Below the pieces are notes generated by a model. The model was not told where the DNA came from and did not search any database. It saw nothing but the letters and a program-made list of their open reading frames with translations. A program made the translations under genes and the position numbers. Source: an uncultured Lachnospiraceae bacterium (lineage in GTDB: Bacteria > Bacillota > Clostridia > Lachnospirales > Lachnospiraceae). Taken from it: a stretch of 59,464 nucleotides of DNA. The stretch covers positions 1-59,464 of the forward strand of contig CACWQE010000011.1 in NCBI GenBank assembly GCA_902762905.1, read 5' to 3'. Shown here one piece after another: positions 1-8,745 of the stretch. How positions within the stretch are numbered: the stretch's first letter is position 1; each line of letters begins with the position of its first letter.

Positions 1-74
1 TAGAAAAAATCCTCCTTCTTTATCTGTAATGAACGAGCTACTTTCACCTGCCAGAGAACACCTCCCGACAGCTT

Positions 75-145
75 CTGCCAGATACGCATTTTGTTCGACT
101 TCGTCTCAAAAATGCATCTGGTTAGTGGGCTTCGCCCCCTAAAAC
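75..145. other. Inverted-repeat region, possible oriT or regulatory structure
   Basis: Two adjacent hairpins lie in non-coding DNA. The first has imperfect arms CCAGATACGCATTTTG and CAAAAATGCATCTGG (about 75-122). The second is GGGC-TTC-GCCC (about 127-138), followed by a C-rich stretch. Such paired inverted repeats next to a C-rich tract occur at transfer origins of conjugative elements, but no relaxase gene or known nic sequence is visible here. It could equally be a transcription terminator or the leader of a gene to the left. Positions 1-75 hold nothing else I can name. Confidence 0.25.
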
Positions 146-170
146 CCCCGAATATCATAAAAATATGACT

Positions 171-445
171 TGGGTGCAACCTTGCACCCAAAAAAAGGGT
201 ATTTGGGTGCATAGTGAACGCAAAATCAGGGGGTTTGAGTGCAACAATGCACCCAGATTTTTTTAAGAATCCGACTGCAATTTTAGTTGGGTGCAATATT
301 GCACCCAGATTCAGGCAATATGGGTGCATGGTGAACGCAAAATCAGGAGGTTTGGGTGCAACAATGCACCCAAGGATTTTTAACGAAATCTGCTGCTTTT
401 CGATTGGGTGCAACCTTGCACCCAAAACAGGCGATTATGCACCCA
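171..445. repeat. Tandem 117-bp units carrying palindromic TGGGTGCAA-N2-TTGCACCCA boxes
   Basis: Five 20-bp palindromes occur at 171-190, 236-255, 288-307, 353-372 and 405-424. Half sites lie at 204-211, 321-328 and, inverted, 438-445. Every element repeats with an exact 117-bp step (171/288/405, 236/353, 204/321/438). Three of the palindromes are perfect with 9-bp arms. The array sits just downstream of the toprim gene. The reading frame through it only reflects the 39-codon period of the repeat. It may bind a dimeric protein or fold as stem-loops; function unknown. Confidence 0.85.
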
Positions 446-447
446 AA

Positions 448-1398
448 TCATCTTCTGCGCCTTGAATCTGACTTTGTTTTTTCTGACTTTAACTTCCTGA
501 TTACGTCGTTGTAATCCTTGCATCCGTCCGGAGAAAATGTGATATCCGTCCTATATCCGAGCCGCATATACTTCTCTGCCAGCTTAAAGGAAGCATTTCT
601 ACCCGGCTCATCGTTATCCAGACGAAAGCCTATGCTCCTGATCTCGCCGTGATCCTTAAGATATTGCCTTAGCGGATTATCCGCCGTCATTCCCAGGGCT
701 ATCATGTGAACCTTTGGTCTGTCATTCATCTCAAAGTAGCTCATCAGGTCTATGGCAGCCTCAAATACAAGAACCGTATCACTATGATCTGCCTCCACAT
801 GAAATGCGAACCTCTTGTCGTTCCCTGCAACATCGCATTTGAAAGCCTTGCCGTCATGGTCATATATCCCTCTCATGCTTGCAAATCTCGCCACGCCCTC
901 TTTGTCATATCCCACAAAGACCACATTATGATATGGCTCCGATTCATAGATCAGCTTCCTGTCTATGAACCATTTCACCGTATCCTCCGACAGCCCTCTC
1001 TCTTCCGTAAGATATTTTGTTATCCTCAGATTGTTCGACATAGAAGAAGGAAGAAAAAACAGCTTCTTCTCTTTTCTCTCCTGATATACAAAAGAGTTTT
1101 TTTCATGTACTGAAACTTTCTTATATCCTGAGAAATCCAAAAGATACGAAACCGCTTCGCCTATATCCATCCCCGCAAACTCCATCATGAAATCTATCTG
1201 ACTTCCGCCCGTTATACCGGTACTGCTTTTTCCTGACCAGCGATACCAATGACTGTCCGGATAAATGCGTATGGAATCCATCTCCGCTATCGTATAAAGA
1301 CTGCCGATCCGCTTGACCGTATATCCAAGTGACGCTGCTACTGCTTTCAGGTCAACGCTTTTTGCTAACATCAAATCTTCCCTCGTGAACATTCCCAT
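448..1398 (-). CDS. DUF3991/toprim domain protein of a mobile element
   Basis: A 316-residue protein with the layout of ICE DUF3991/toprim proteins. An N-terminal part resembles a degenerate primase zinc-finger region that has lost its cysteines (YRWSGKSSTGITGGSQIDF). A central DUF3991-like part follows (LTEERGLSEDTVKWFIDRKL). The C-terminal toprim-like part has the acidic motifs VFEAAIDLMSYF and FRLDNDEPGR. Such proteins are thought to act in element DNA processing or replication priming; the exact reaction is not known. I chose the ATG at 1398 because GGAG lies 10 nt before it; the longest frame starts at 1461, deep inside radC. The remaining 47-bp overlap with radC suggests coupled translation. 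Family call good, function inferred. Confidence 0.75.
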   Translation of the reverse strand: MGMFTREDLMLAKSVDLKAVAASLGYTVKRIGSLYTIAEMDSIRIYPDSHWYRWSGKSSTGITGGSQIDFMMEFAGMDIGEAVSYLLDFSGYKKVSVHEKNSFVYQERKEKKLFFLPSSMSNNLRITKYLTEERGLSEDTVKWFIDRKLIYESEPYHNVVFVGYDKEGVARFASMRGIYDHDGKAFKCDVAGNDKRFAFHVEADHSDTVLVFEAAIDLMSYFEMNDRPKVHMIALGMTADNPLRQYLKDHGEIRSIGFRLDNDEPGRNASFKLAEKYMRLGYRTDITFSPDGCKDYNDVIRKLKSEKTKSDSRRRR

Positions 1399-1969
1399 AC
1401 CCAAGCGTCTCCTTTCTCCAGTCTGCCGCCACAATGCCATCAGGTCTTTCCTCAGCGACACTCTGAAATTTCAAAGAATCTATAAAGCCCGAATATACCT
1501 TGTTCGGTTCAAAAACTACCTTACCCTTTTGTTTCAAGCTGTAGAAGGATTTATTATCGCCACCTACAATCACATGATCCAAAAGAGGCATTCCCATAAG
1601 CGAGAACACCTCTATCATCCTGTTTGTCAATGATATATCCTGCTTTGACGGAGTAAGGTCGCCTGATGGATGATTGTGAACCATAATGACATTGGCTGCA
1701 TTTGAAAGAATGCTTGCCTTTAAAAGCTCCCTCGGTTCGGTAAGAGCAGCATTGATAGTCCCCATGCTTACAAAGCTTGCATTGATAGGTGTGCCATCAG
1801 CCTTAAGGTTTATGACGGCTACAACCTCCCTATCTATTTCTGACATCACGCTGCCCATAGCCTCTACCGCACTTTCAGGAGAAATGATCCTTACACCGGA
1901 CAGTATGGGAGCATCCTTTACAAGCCGGACGCTGACCATATCAAGCTTAAATGCCCTCTCTCCAATCAT
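1352..1969 (-). CDS. radC: RadC-like JAB/MPN metalloprotease-fold protein
   Basis: A 205-residue protein of the RadC/JAB family. The metal-binding signature HNHPSGDLTPSKQD is complete, with a conserved acidic stretch upstream (VSMGTINAALTEPREL). Element-borne RadC copies are often called DNA repair proteins, but a repair role is not established; the fold suggests a zinc metalloprotease or a DNA-processing accessory. Lengths match short ICE versions lacking the helix-hairpin-helix N-terminus of chromosomal RadC. The ATG at 1969 is preferred because AGGAGG lies 6 nt upstream. It overlaps the end of a 42-codon gene by 23 bp, so the two are probably translationally coupled. A charged C-terminal tail follows the JAB domain. 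Confidence 0.85.
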   Translation of the reverse strand: MIGERAFKLDMVSVRLVKDAPILSGVRIISPESAVEAMGSVMSEIDREVVAVINLKADGTPINASFVSMGTINAALTEPRELLKASILSNAANVIMVHNHPSGDLTPSKQDISLTNRMIEVFSLMGMPLLDHVIVGGDNKSFYSLKQKGKVVFEPNKVYSGFIDSLKFQSVAEERPDGIVAADWRKETLGYGNVHEGRFDVSKKR

Positions 1970-2075
1970 CAGCATCCTCCTCTCCAAACTCCACCTCAAC
2001 CATCACTCCGTCAGGCATTTCGGTGATAAGCTGTACCAGTTCTTCAATGCTTCCTACCTCGATAACATCCGGCAT
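1947..2075 (-). CDS. Small acidic 42-residue protein upstream of radC
   Basis: A short leftward frame starting at 2075 behind a strong AAGGAGG, 7 nt before the ATG. It encodes 42 residues, begins MPDVIEVGSIEELVQ and ends in an acidic, Trp-containing tail (EEDADDWREGI). Its 3' end contains the ribosome binding site and start of radC, so translation of the two is probably linked. It follows the DUF5688 gene by 12 bp. I do not recognise a family. The good ribosome binding site, the acidic composition and the tight packing argue that it is real. Confidence 0.6.
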   Translation of the reverse strand: MPDVIEVGSIEELVQLITEMPDGVMVEVEFGEEDADDWREGI

Positions 2076-2087
2076 ACGACCACCTCC

Positions 2088-3086
2088 TTAACGCTTAGGT
2101 TCACTGTCATAAACAAGGCTAATCTCTGCAACTGCATTTACGATATCCTTACTTGGTGTGTCAGTAGCCATGGAAAGCTTCCTTGAATCCCTGTTATAGT
2201 GATATACCTGGTTGGAAAGCCTCTCAGATACATCAACGACGCTCATATTTACCTCCTGTACCATGGACGCAAGTTCTTCAGGATCTCCAAGACTTGAAGG
2301 AACTGCAATCACCTCATGGATAGATGAAGGCAGAATATACAAATCATCGCCAAGCCCCTTGGAAAGTTCAAAGAGATTTTTCTCAAAAATCATATTCACG
2401 GCTCCTGAGATCCCCTTATTATTGGTGATGATCCACATCATCTCATTCTCGCCCTTCATTCCTTCAACAACCTGCTCCGCTACATCTTTAGGCATACCGC
2501 CATTTTCCGTAAGCATACCGAAGATTACCTGTGACATCGGCTTTACAACAGGAGGGAACAGCTTCGGCGTATTCTCCACTGCTACCTTGAAAAGTTCCTC
2601 CTCCGAAAGACCCAGATTCTCTGCAAGCTCATTTGTAATGACCGTGCTCCCTATACCCCTGTCATCATCGCTGATCATAAGCCTGTAAATCACGGAAGTA
2701 TCATTCACCTCACGATGAGGCACTTTCTCAAGCATACTTCTGTTTGCCTCTGTATTGATGAGTGTCATATAGATCTTACCCTTTGAAGAATCCGTAAGGA
2801 TATCCTTTGGCATCTCGGGAATATTCTCCATAGCCGCCACATATCTGTCTGCTGCTTCCCTTAACACTCCCTCAAAATCCTGACTCTCCTTGAAAAGCTC
2901 GTACATGTCGTCAACATAGAGTGTAGGTGCTACATTGGAATCAGGCTGATATACATTCAGACCGTCCTTCGTTCCATTCGTTTTGTTGATCTGGAGAATC
3001 TTCACCTCGCCATTTTTCATATGGTCGGGCAGATAATCCTTGAACTTATCGTTTACGAGTTCCTTAAACATTGTGTAATCCATCAT
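2088..3086 (-). CDS. DUF5688 family protein
   Basis: A 332-residue soluble protein with no signal peptide or membrane segment. Its N-terminus (MDYTMFKELVNDKFKDYLP), the phrase TLYVDDMYELFKESQDF and the later LMISDDDRGIGSTVITNELA fit the DUF5688 family. That family is common on Lachnospiraceae mobile elements and has no assigned activity. It starts at 3086 behind AAGGAGG with 9-nt spacing. It sits between the adhesin gene and the small protein/radC/toprim cluster, all leftward, so it probably belongs to the same operon. A cell-biological role cannot be read from the sequence. Confidence 0.7.
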   Translation of the reverse strand: MMDYTMFKELVNDKFKDYLPDHMKNGEVKILQINKTNGTKDGLNVYQPDSNVAPTLYVDDMYELFKESQDFEGVLREAADRYVAAMENIPEMPKDILTDSSKGKIYMTLINTEANRSMLEKVPHREVNDTSVIYRLMISDDDRGIGSTVITNELAENLGLSEEELFKVAVENTPKLFPPVVKPMSQVIFGMLTENGGMPKDVAEQVVEGMKGENEMMWIITNNKGISGAVNMIFEKNLFELSKGLGDDLYILPSSIHEVIAVPSSLGDPEELASMVQEVNMSVVDVSERLSNQVYHYNRDSRKLSMATDTPSKDIVNAVAEISLVYDSEPKR

Positions 3087-3112
3087 GATAAAATTCCTCC
3101 TTAAAATGGAAA

Positions 3113-3138
3113 TGCCACCAGCATTATTGCTGATGGCA
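3113..3138 (-). terminator. Stem-loop after the adhesin gene
   Basis: A hairpin with arms TGCCACCAGC and GCTGATGGCA and a 6-nt loop lies between the adhesin stop and the DUF5688 gene. In the leftward transcript it is followed only by a broken U tract, so it may be a weak terminator or an mRNA-end stabiliser. Confidence 0.45.
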
Positions 3139-3185
3139 AAAATATAGAGAAGTCTGAATATCAGCTTCTCTTCTCAACAGTTACC

Positions 3186-6100
3186 TTATTTTGTTACCTT
3201 GGGAAATCTCTTCCGTCTCCTGAAGTACCATACGGCAGCTCCGATAAGAATACCTGTCCCTGCTCCTGCGAATACCCACGGATTAAAATCACCGCCCGTC
3301 TGCGGAAGTTTCGGCTTATTCGGCTTATTCTTCACATTCAAAGTGTACTCAACAAACTCCGGCGGATCGTCATCATACTGTAGCACGATGTCATTCTTCG
3401 TGTCATCAAGGATATATCCCTCTGGTGCTTTTGTCTCCACCACATAATAGTGAAGGTCTTTATCGAATGTGCCGTCCTCCTTGTAGCTGCCAATCGGAAC
3501 TGGTTCGGTCACGGCTTTGCCGTCCTTGTCTGATGTGAGCTTTGCAAGTACCTTTCCCTTTTCATCCCGGACTTCAAACTCTGCCCCTGCAAGAGGCTTT
3601 TTGGTAGAGCCGTCCGTCTTATAGATGCGGATCATTCCAAGCACTCTCTCATCGGACATAGCCACCTTCTGAATCTCGCCTGTCTCCTCTACAGTAAACT
3701 TCACTTCCTCGGCTATTCGGTAGCCGTATGGTGCGGTGGTCTCCCTCAAGGTGTATTCCCCGGCGGGTATCGGATTGATTGTATAAGGCTTGCCGTCCGT
3801 AGTCCATGCCGCAAAGGTCTCACCGTTCTTGTCGATTATCTCCAGCTTTGCACCGGGAAGCTCTTTTCCCGTCGTTATATCACTTTTTGAGATTTCAACA
3901 ATAATCGGTATCTCCTCTACGGGAATCTCCTTTGAAAGAAGTGCTATCTTCGGATCCTGATAGGTGAAGTCAACCTCGTACTCATTCTCATCCATGAGAT
4001 ACCCCGGTGCCGTCTCTACCTCTTTCACATAATATTTGCCAAGAGGCAGGTCTGCATCAAATACCGCTTTGCCCTCTGCATCCGTGACGGCAGACTGTAT
4101 CAGCGAATCCGCTTCCACGAGAACCGCATCATCCCTGCCAAGGATATCCTCCGTGGCATATACACCATAGGTCGCTCCCTCAACAGGAATCTCACTGACT
4201 GAGTTTTTCTTGATAAGGGACAGCTCCGTTTTCACCCTTTCGTCCACAAACTCTGCATTCTCATAGACAACCTCCGTGTGGTCATCCTTATAGGTCAGCT
4301 CGATCTCCTTTGCCGTCTCATCAAGCACATATCCGTTCGGTGCTTCGACCTCCACAAGATGATACTTGCCAAGAGGAAGCCCGTCGGCACTCGCCTCTCC
4401 CTTATCATCTGTAACAAGGGTAGCCACGGCTGCTCCACTCACCACGGGAATGTCATTATAAACCGCTATCTTCCTGCCGTCACCGCTTGCAGCTTTCTGA
4501 TGATCAGGTGTATAGATGTCCTCGTCTGCGATAAGCTCATACTTTGCGCCTTTAAGAGGCTGTTCCTCGTACTTGAATCTCACGCTTCGGTTATCTCCCG
4601 TTACAGCCGTAAGGATACGGTCTATGATAGTATCATACTCGGCAGCCACCAAAACCTCACCGGACTTTTTGATACTGACCTTGCCCTTAACAGGCTTATT
4701 TTCAATCTCTACCGTAATGACCGGATCACCGTCATCGTCCTCCGTAACTTGGACTGCTCCCTCCTTTGTCACAGTGAAGGGCTTCGGCTCATCCGTGATA
4801 AGATATCCGTCAGGTGCTTTGATCTCTACGACCTCATAATCGCCATATTTAAGTTTCAAAGGCGTAGTGACAGTTCCCGTCTCGTCAGTGATGAACTCGG
4901 AAACCTTCTTGTCTCCCACCTTCTGTTCGACATAAGAAAAATTATCCTTTGCATCGGCAGATGCGGAAGTACCTGTGCTGCTCTCTGTACCTTTTGTCGA
5001 ATGACCCTTACGGATTTTGAAAGTAACACCCGGTAAAAAAACAATCTCACCACTCTCCGCATCCTTTTTCACGATACGGATATATGCCTTGAAAGGAGCA
5101 TCGTTCAATGTCCTCCAAACCTGCGGCGTTCTCGAATCCTCTGTAACCTTTACAGTGAAATCATCTGTCTTATAAAGGTCTTTTGGAACTCTTGTCTCCT
5201 TTACAAGATACTCTCCATACGGAAGTTCTTTGGATTTTGCATATCCCTTTTCATCAGTAACGAGAGTATCATATGTGGTTGCCTTGTCCCAGCCCTTTTC
5301 ATTGATCTCTGATTTGAGCTTAACCGTAAACTCGGCATCCTTTACCTTGTCAGTCTCTCCGGTATCTCCGTCTGTAGAAACCTTAATAATCTCAAAAGGC
5401 TGCTTTATCACATCCTCGAAAACATCCTGAGTAAGAGTAATATCTGAGTGTGTATCTTTCGCCTCTCTGAATTTCAGTTCATACACTGTATCATCAAGAA
5501 TACATCCTACACTCGGCTCAATTTCCTTGATGTAATAATTACCGAAGTAAAGATTACTGAAAGAAAACTCGCAAGCCTCATCTGTCTTTATTGTTGCAAG
5601 CAGGGTGTCCTTTGTGGCAGGAACTTCATTGTACTTAAAATCCGTTCCTTTTCCAGATTTAATCGGATCATCTGCTTTATATGTGACTACTCCGCTTCCG
5701 TCAGGATATTTGATATCCTCTGCCGCATAAAGTCCATAGGTTGCTCCCACAAGTGTCGCATCACCCATCAGACCTTCTGTTTTCTGCTTCTTCTTTGCGG
5801 TCACATCACATCGGATCGGAGTATTGGTCACATCCTTATAGACGGTCTCGCCATATCCCGGCTGGACCTCCCACACCGTGTTAAGCCCCGAATATCCATC
5901 GGGAATCTCAACCTCTTTCACATAATAAGTGTCCTGTGTCTTTACAAAACCTACAGATACAGCCGCTCCCAGATCCTCATCATAATGAAATACGGGAACT
6001 TCGACATTTTCATTCACCGAATCTACGATTGTTCTCTGCGTACAGGCTGCATCATTGAATACCGCAAAGCCCGCTGTCTTAATCTCATTCCCGGTAAAGG

Positions 6101-8075
6101 AATCCTTCTTCCCTATCATCACGCCCACACGCTCAGGTTCTTCATCATGGGAATATTCCTTGCCCTGTTTTATGACATTACCCTTTGCGTCATAGATTGT
6201 AAAATAGGAAATATCTACCTCATGCACGGTCTCGTCAAGTTCAAATCCCTCGGGTGCCTCTACCTCAACGAGATAATACTTATCCTGTGTCAAAGTCTCA
6301 ACCTCTGAAGCATAACATCCGTCTCCCGTACCTTTAAGCTCACATAGAAATTCCTCACAGTCCTTATCTTCATACATATAATAAGTTGCACCATCTACAT
6401 GAGCCTTCGTGTATTTATCAAACTTACGGATAGAAATGCTGCCGAGCTGGAAATTCGATGTGACCTTAACCGTAGCCTTAGCAGAAAGGGTATTGAACTC
6501 TTCAAGAAAGGTAATCTTCTGCTGGGATACTACCGTAGGTGTCCACTTTCTTCCGCCTTTTTCATTGGAATAAGCCTTTGCAACCACCTTGATCGTACTT
6601 TTATTATCCGTAATCTTCTTCATCGCATCTGAATTACAGTACAGATAAAAATTAGATGAAGCTTTGGATGCATCCGTCTGTGCCACGCAGATATCGTACT
6701 TTTTCAGATCATTCTCGTCATCAATCTTGCTGGAATCAGTCTTTATTTCACCAACGGTCAGACCTGAAGGAGCACCTTTGATCTGATACTTTACATCTGT
6801 GATTGTGCCGCTCTTTGAACGGACAAACTTCTCCTCACTTCTGTAAAGACCGTCTCCCATATCCTTCCACTCCGTCTTTTTGGGTGTTATGGTATAGGTA
6901 ATACTCTTAGTAAGACCGGTCTCAAGATTATACTTTGACTTGTCAAGATTCTTAGCATCATTTACCATCTGCTCTATGTTCTTATAAACACCGCTTCCAT
7001 CGTTATAATATGAGAGCTTGACCTCCCCGTTCAGTACATGGATAGCCGCACTGGTAATGAAATAATCTGCCGCTGCGGAATCAGACGAATACTTAGAGGT
7101 ATGACACTTGCCACCAAGCGTCCTCGCACCATTTACCAGACAGAATGTGATCTGAGCCTTGATTTTGCCTCCTGCTGTCACAGTGCCATTCGTGGTATTC
7201 TTCTTCATATCCATGCAATAGACAAGGTGTTTATAATAATCTCCTTCTTCAGAGATATATTTAATACCTGTCCTATGCCCACAATAACCTGCATAGCCTG
7301 AATATGAGACCTTCATCTTATCTTTGTTCTCTGCTGCATATGCTGTAACCGATGGGAATACCGCATCCACAGCCATTGAAAAAAGCTGACCTACTTTACC
7401 GAAAAATGATTCATTCTCATCATTTAAAGCCTCATCTTCCTTCAAGTCTTCGTCGGTATCTCCTGTTTCAGGATTTATGCCTTCTTCAATAAGCTCTGCA
7501 TCCTGATCATCATCAAGAATAATACTGAAAGTAGCTGTACTGCTCTGGATATTTTCAATCTCTCCCTCCGAAAGTGGAAGCTCATCAGGATTTCTCTCAT
7601 CACCGACTATCGGCTCAGGGTCATCATCTGAATCGCCTTCCTCCTCCGTGCTTTCATTCTTCGGAGCTTCCGTTGTCTCAGGCTCGTTAACCGATACCGT
7701 CCTGTGTATCAGATAAGCTGCCTTACCGCTATACGGCTCGACCAGATAGTAGGTGTCATACCTGCCTGCTTTTGACAGATCAAAGTCTCCCATATCCTCT
7801 GCATAAGCCACCGAAACCTTGGTATCATCAAAGCTGATACCGTCCTTTACATTTGTTACATCAAAATCGGAATCAACAAGTACATTGATATCCTCTGCTG
7901 TTGCAACCTCATCCGCATCAAGGTCAGTCCTTACATCCTTATCATAAAGGGCAATCTCCTCTTTAGCGTCCGTGTCCGTACCTGCCGCAAATGCGGTCAT
8001 GCCTGCCTGTCCGAGCGTAGCAACGGACAGAACCGCTGTCATAAACAGCGCCAACATTCTCTTATACCTGTTCAT
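3186..8075 (-). CDS. Giant SpaA/Cna-B repeat surface adhesin with thioester-like domain and LPQTG anchor
   Basis: A 1629-residue secreted, wall-anchored protein. A signal peptide (MNRYKRMLALFMTAVLSVAT) is followed by an acidic linker. A region with paired cysteines (YAGYCGHRTG, LVYCMD) looks like a TQXA/thioester adhesin domain. About nine SpaA/Cna-B domains follow, each ending in a Glu motif such as VEVEAPEGFELDET or VETKAPEGYILDDT, which is the usual isopeptide-forming arrangement. The C-terminus has LPQTG, a hydrophobic segment and RRRKR, the sortase sorting signal. The start at 8075 follows AAGGAGG by 5 nt; the longer frame to 8144 runs through a terminator hairpin. It probably mediates contact with host surfaces or with conjugation partners. 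No sortase gene is visible in the window, so a chromosomal one must act on it. Confidence 0.9.
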   Translation of the reverse strand: MNRYKRMLALFMTAVLSVATLGQAGMTAFAAGTDTDAKEEIALYDKDVRTDLDADEVATAEDINVLVDSDFDVTNVKDGISFDDTKVSVAYAEDMGDFDLSKAGRYDTYYLVEPYSGKAAYLIHRTVSVNEPETTEAPKNESTEEEGDSDDDPEPIVGDERNPDELPLSEGEIENIQSSTATFSIILDDDQDAELIEEGINPETGDTDEDLKEDEALNDENESFFGKVGQLFSMAVDAVFPSVTAYAAENKDKMKVSYSGYAGYCGHRTGIKYISEEGDYYKHLVYCMDMKKNTTNGTVTAGGKIKAQITFCLVNGARTLGGKCHTSKYSSDSAAADYFITSAAIHVLNGEVKLSYYNDGSGVYKNIEQMVNDAKNLDKSKYNLETGLTKSITYTITPKKTEWKDMGDGLYRSEEKFVRSKSGTITDVKYQIKGAPSGLTVGEIKTDSSKIDDENDLKKYDICVAQTDASKASSNFYLYCNSDAMKKITDNKSTIKVVAKAYSNEKGGRKWTPTVVSQQKITFLEEFNTLSAKATVKVTSNFQLGSISIRKFDKYTKAHVDGATYYMYEDKDCEEFLCELKGTGDGCYASEVETLTQDKYYLVEVEAPEGFELDETVHEVDISYFTIYDAKGNVIKQGKEYSHDEEPERVGVMIGKKDSFTGNEIKTAGFAVFNDAACTQRTIVDSVNENVEVPVFHYDEDLGAAVSVGFVKTQDTYYVKEVEIPDGYSGLNTVWEVQPGYGETVYKDVTNTPIRCDVTAKKKQKTEGLMGDATLVGATYGLYAAEDIKYPDGSGVVTYKADDPIKSGKGTDFKYNEVPATKDTLLATIKTDEACEFSFSNLYFGNYYIKEIEPSVGCILDDTVYELKFREAKDTHSDITLTQDVFEDVIKQPFEIIKVSTDGDTGETDKVKDAEFTVKLKSEINEKGWDKATTYDTLVTDEKGYAKSKELPYGEYLVKETRVPKDLYKTDDFTVKVTEDSRTPQVWRTLNDAPFKAYIRIVKKDAESGEIVFLPGVTFKIRKGHSTKGTESSTGTSASADAKDNFSYVEQKVGDKKVSEFITDETGTVTTPLKLKYGDYEVVEIKAPDGYLITDEPKPFTVTKEGAVQVTEDDDGDPVITVEIENKPVKGKVSIKKSGEVLVAAEYDTIIDRILTAVTGDNRSVRFKYEEQPLKGAKYELIADEDIYTPDHQKAASGDGRKIAVYNDIPVVSGAAVATLVTDDKGEASADGLPLGKYHLVEVEAPNGYVLDETAKEIELTYKDDHTEVVYENAEFVDERVKTELSLIKKNSVSEIPVEGATYGVYATEDILGRDDAVLVEADSLIQSAVTDAEGKAVFDADLPLGKYYVKEVETAPGYLMDENEYEVDFTYQDPKIALLSKEIPVEEIPIIVEISKSDITTGKELPGAKLEIIDKNGETFAAWTTDGKPYTINPIPAGEYTLRETTAPYGYRIAEEVKFTVEETGEIQKVAMSDERVLGMIRIYKTDGSTKKPLAGAEFEVRDEKGKVLAKLTSDKDGKAVTEPVPIGSYKEDGTFDKDLHYYVVETKAPEGYILDDTKNDIVLQYDDDPPEFVEYTLNVKNKPNKPKLPQTGGDFNPWVFAGAGTGILIGAAVWYFRRRKRFPKVTK

Positions 8076-8117
8076 TTGAACCTCCTTATTACTTTGCCCC
8101 AGACTGTTCGACAGATA

Positions 8118-8150
8118 AAGAAAAAAGGCATACCGAAACGGCATACCTTT
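8118..8150 (-). terminator. Rho-independent terminator or attenuator ahead of the adhesin gene
   Basis: In the leftward transcript an 11-bp stem (AAAGGUAUGCC/GGUAUGCCUUU, two G-U pairs) with a 5-nt loop runs into a U-rich tract. It lies between the ParR-like gene and the adhesin start, so it either ends the par operon or attenuates read-through into the adhesin. Confidence 0.75.
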
Positions 8151-8270
8151 AATCCTGATAATTATTCAATTTTGTCACCCAGCCCGAAATTACCTGTTAC
8201 ATTGCCATGATATAGTACCGATAAGTCATCAGCCTAGCAAACTGTCTCATCGCCCTCACCTCCCTTCGGC

Positions 8271-8735
8271 TTAGGAATCATCAGAACTCCAGCTCATTAT
8301 GCTGTCCATCACTCCCGCATACTGTCCGAGATTATCTTCAAGCGTTGTTTCCGTCCCACCGTCATTCTGTACAGGAGAATCCTTATATTCCTCTTTAGAA
8401 ATCTCGGACATTGAAGCCTGAGCCGGCATAGTAACATACAACGACATAATCTCCTTATAAATCTTTTTCTCTATGGAATCTGACAGACCCTCAAGCCTCG
8501 AATCAAACTCACCTCTGGTAACAAACTCTGCGGAGTTTTCCCAAAAATGCGGATTCTTTAGCTTTTCCAACGAACCATTCTCTATACATTGGATGTAAAA
8601 GTAAAGAGCATCCGCCAAAAATTTGGTCTTCGACTTATATTTTTTGGGATCCATCTCATCAAGGAACTTGATAATCTTGTAATGTTCAGGCAGCTCCCTG
8701 TTAAGTCTCAATGAAAAATGCATATAATCAGCCAT
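8271..8735 (-). CDS. ParR-like adaptor next to a ParM-like gene
   Basis: A 154-residue protein lying 10 bp after the actin-like gene. Its N-terminus (MHFSLRLNRELPEHYKIIKF) has the short beta strand plus helix pattern of ribbon-helix-helix DNA-binding proteins, and the segment KYKSKTKFLADALYFYI fits the second helix. The C-terminal half is acidic and probably disordered. In type II segregation systems ParR binds the centromere through such a domain and hooks it to ParM filaments with its C-terminus. Assignment rests on position and this pattern rather than on a recognised family, so it is an inference. Confidence 0.55.
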   Translation of the reverse strand: MADYMHFSLRLNRELPEHYKIIKFLDEMDPKKYKSKTKFLADALYFYIQCIENGSLEKLKNPHFWENSAEFVTRGEFDSRLEGLSDSIEKKIYKEIMSLYVTMPAQASMSEISKEEYKDSPVQNDGGTETTLEDNLGQYAGVMDSIMSWSSDDS

Positions 8736-8745
8736 ATCGAATCAC

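Noticed and set aside
214..465. 83-codon frame over the palindrome array
   Set aside because: It only exists because the repeat period (117 bp) is a multiple of three; the translation is the repeat itself and there is no ribosome binding site.
5448..6308. Long rightward frame opposite the adhesin gene (also 4278-5036)
   Set aside because: Antisense shadows of the repetitive adhesin; no start signals and no protein-like pattern.
8076..8144. N-terminal extension of the adhesin
   Set aside because: It would run through a terminator hairpin; a classic signal peptide and AAGGAGG support the start at 8075.
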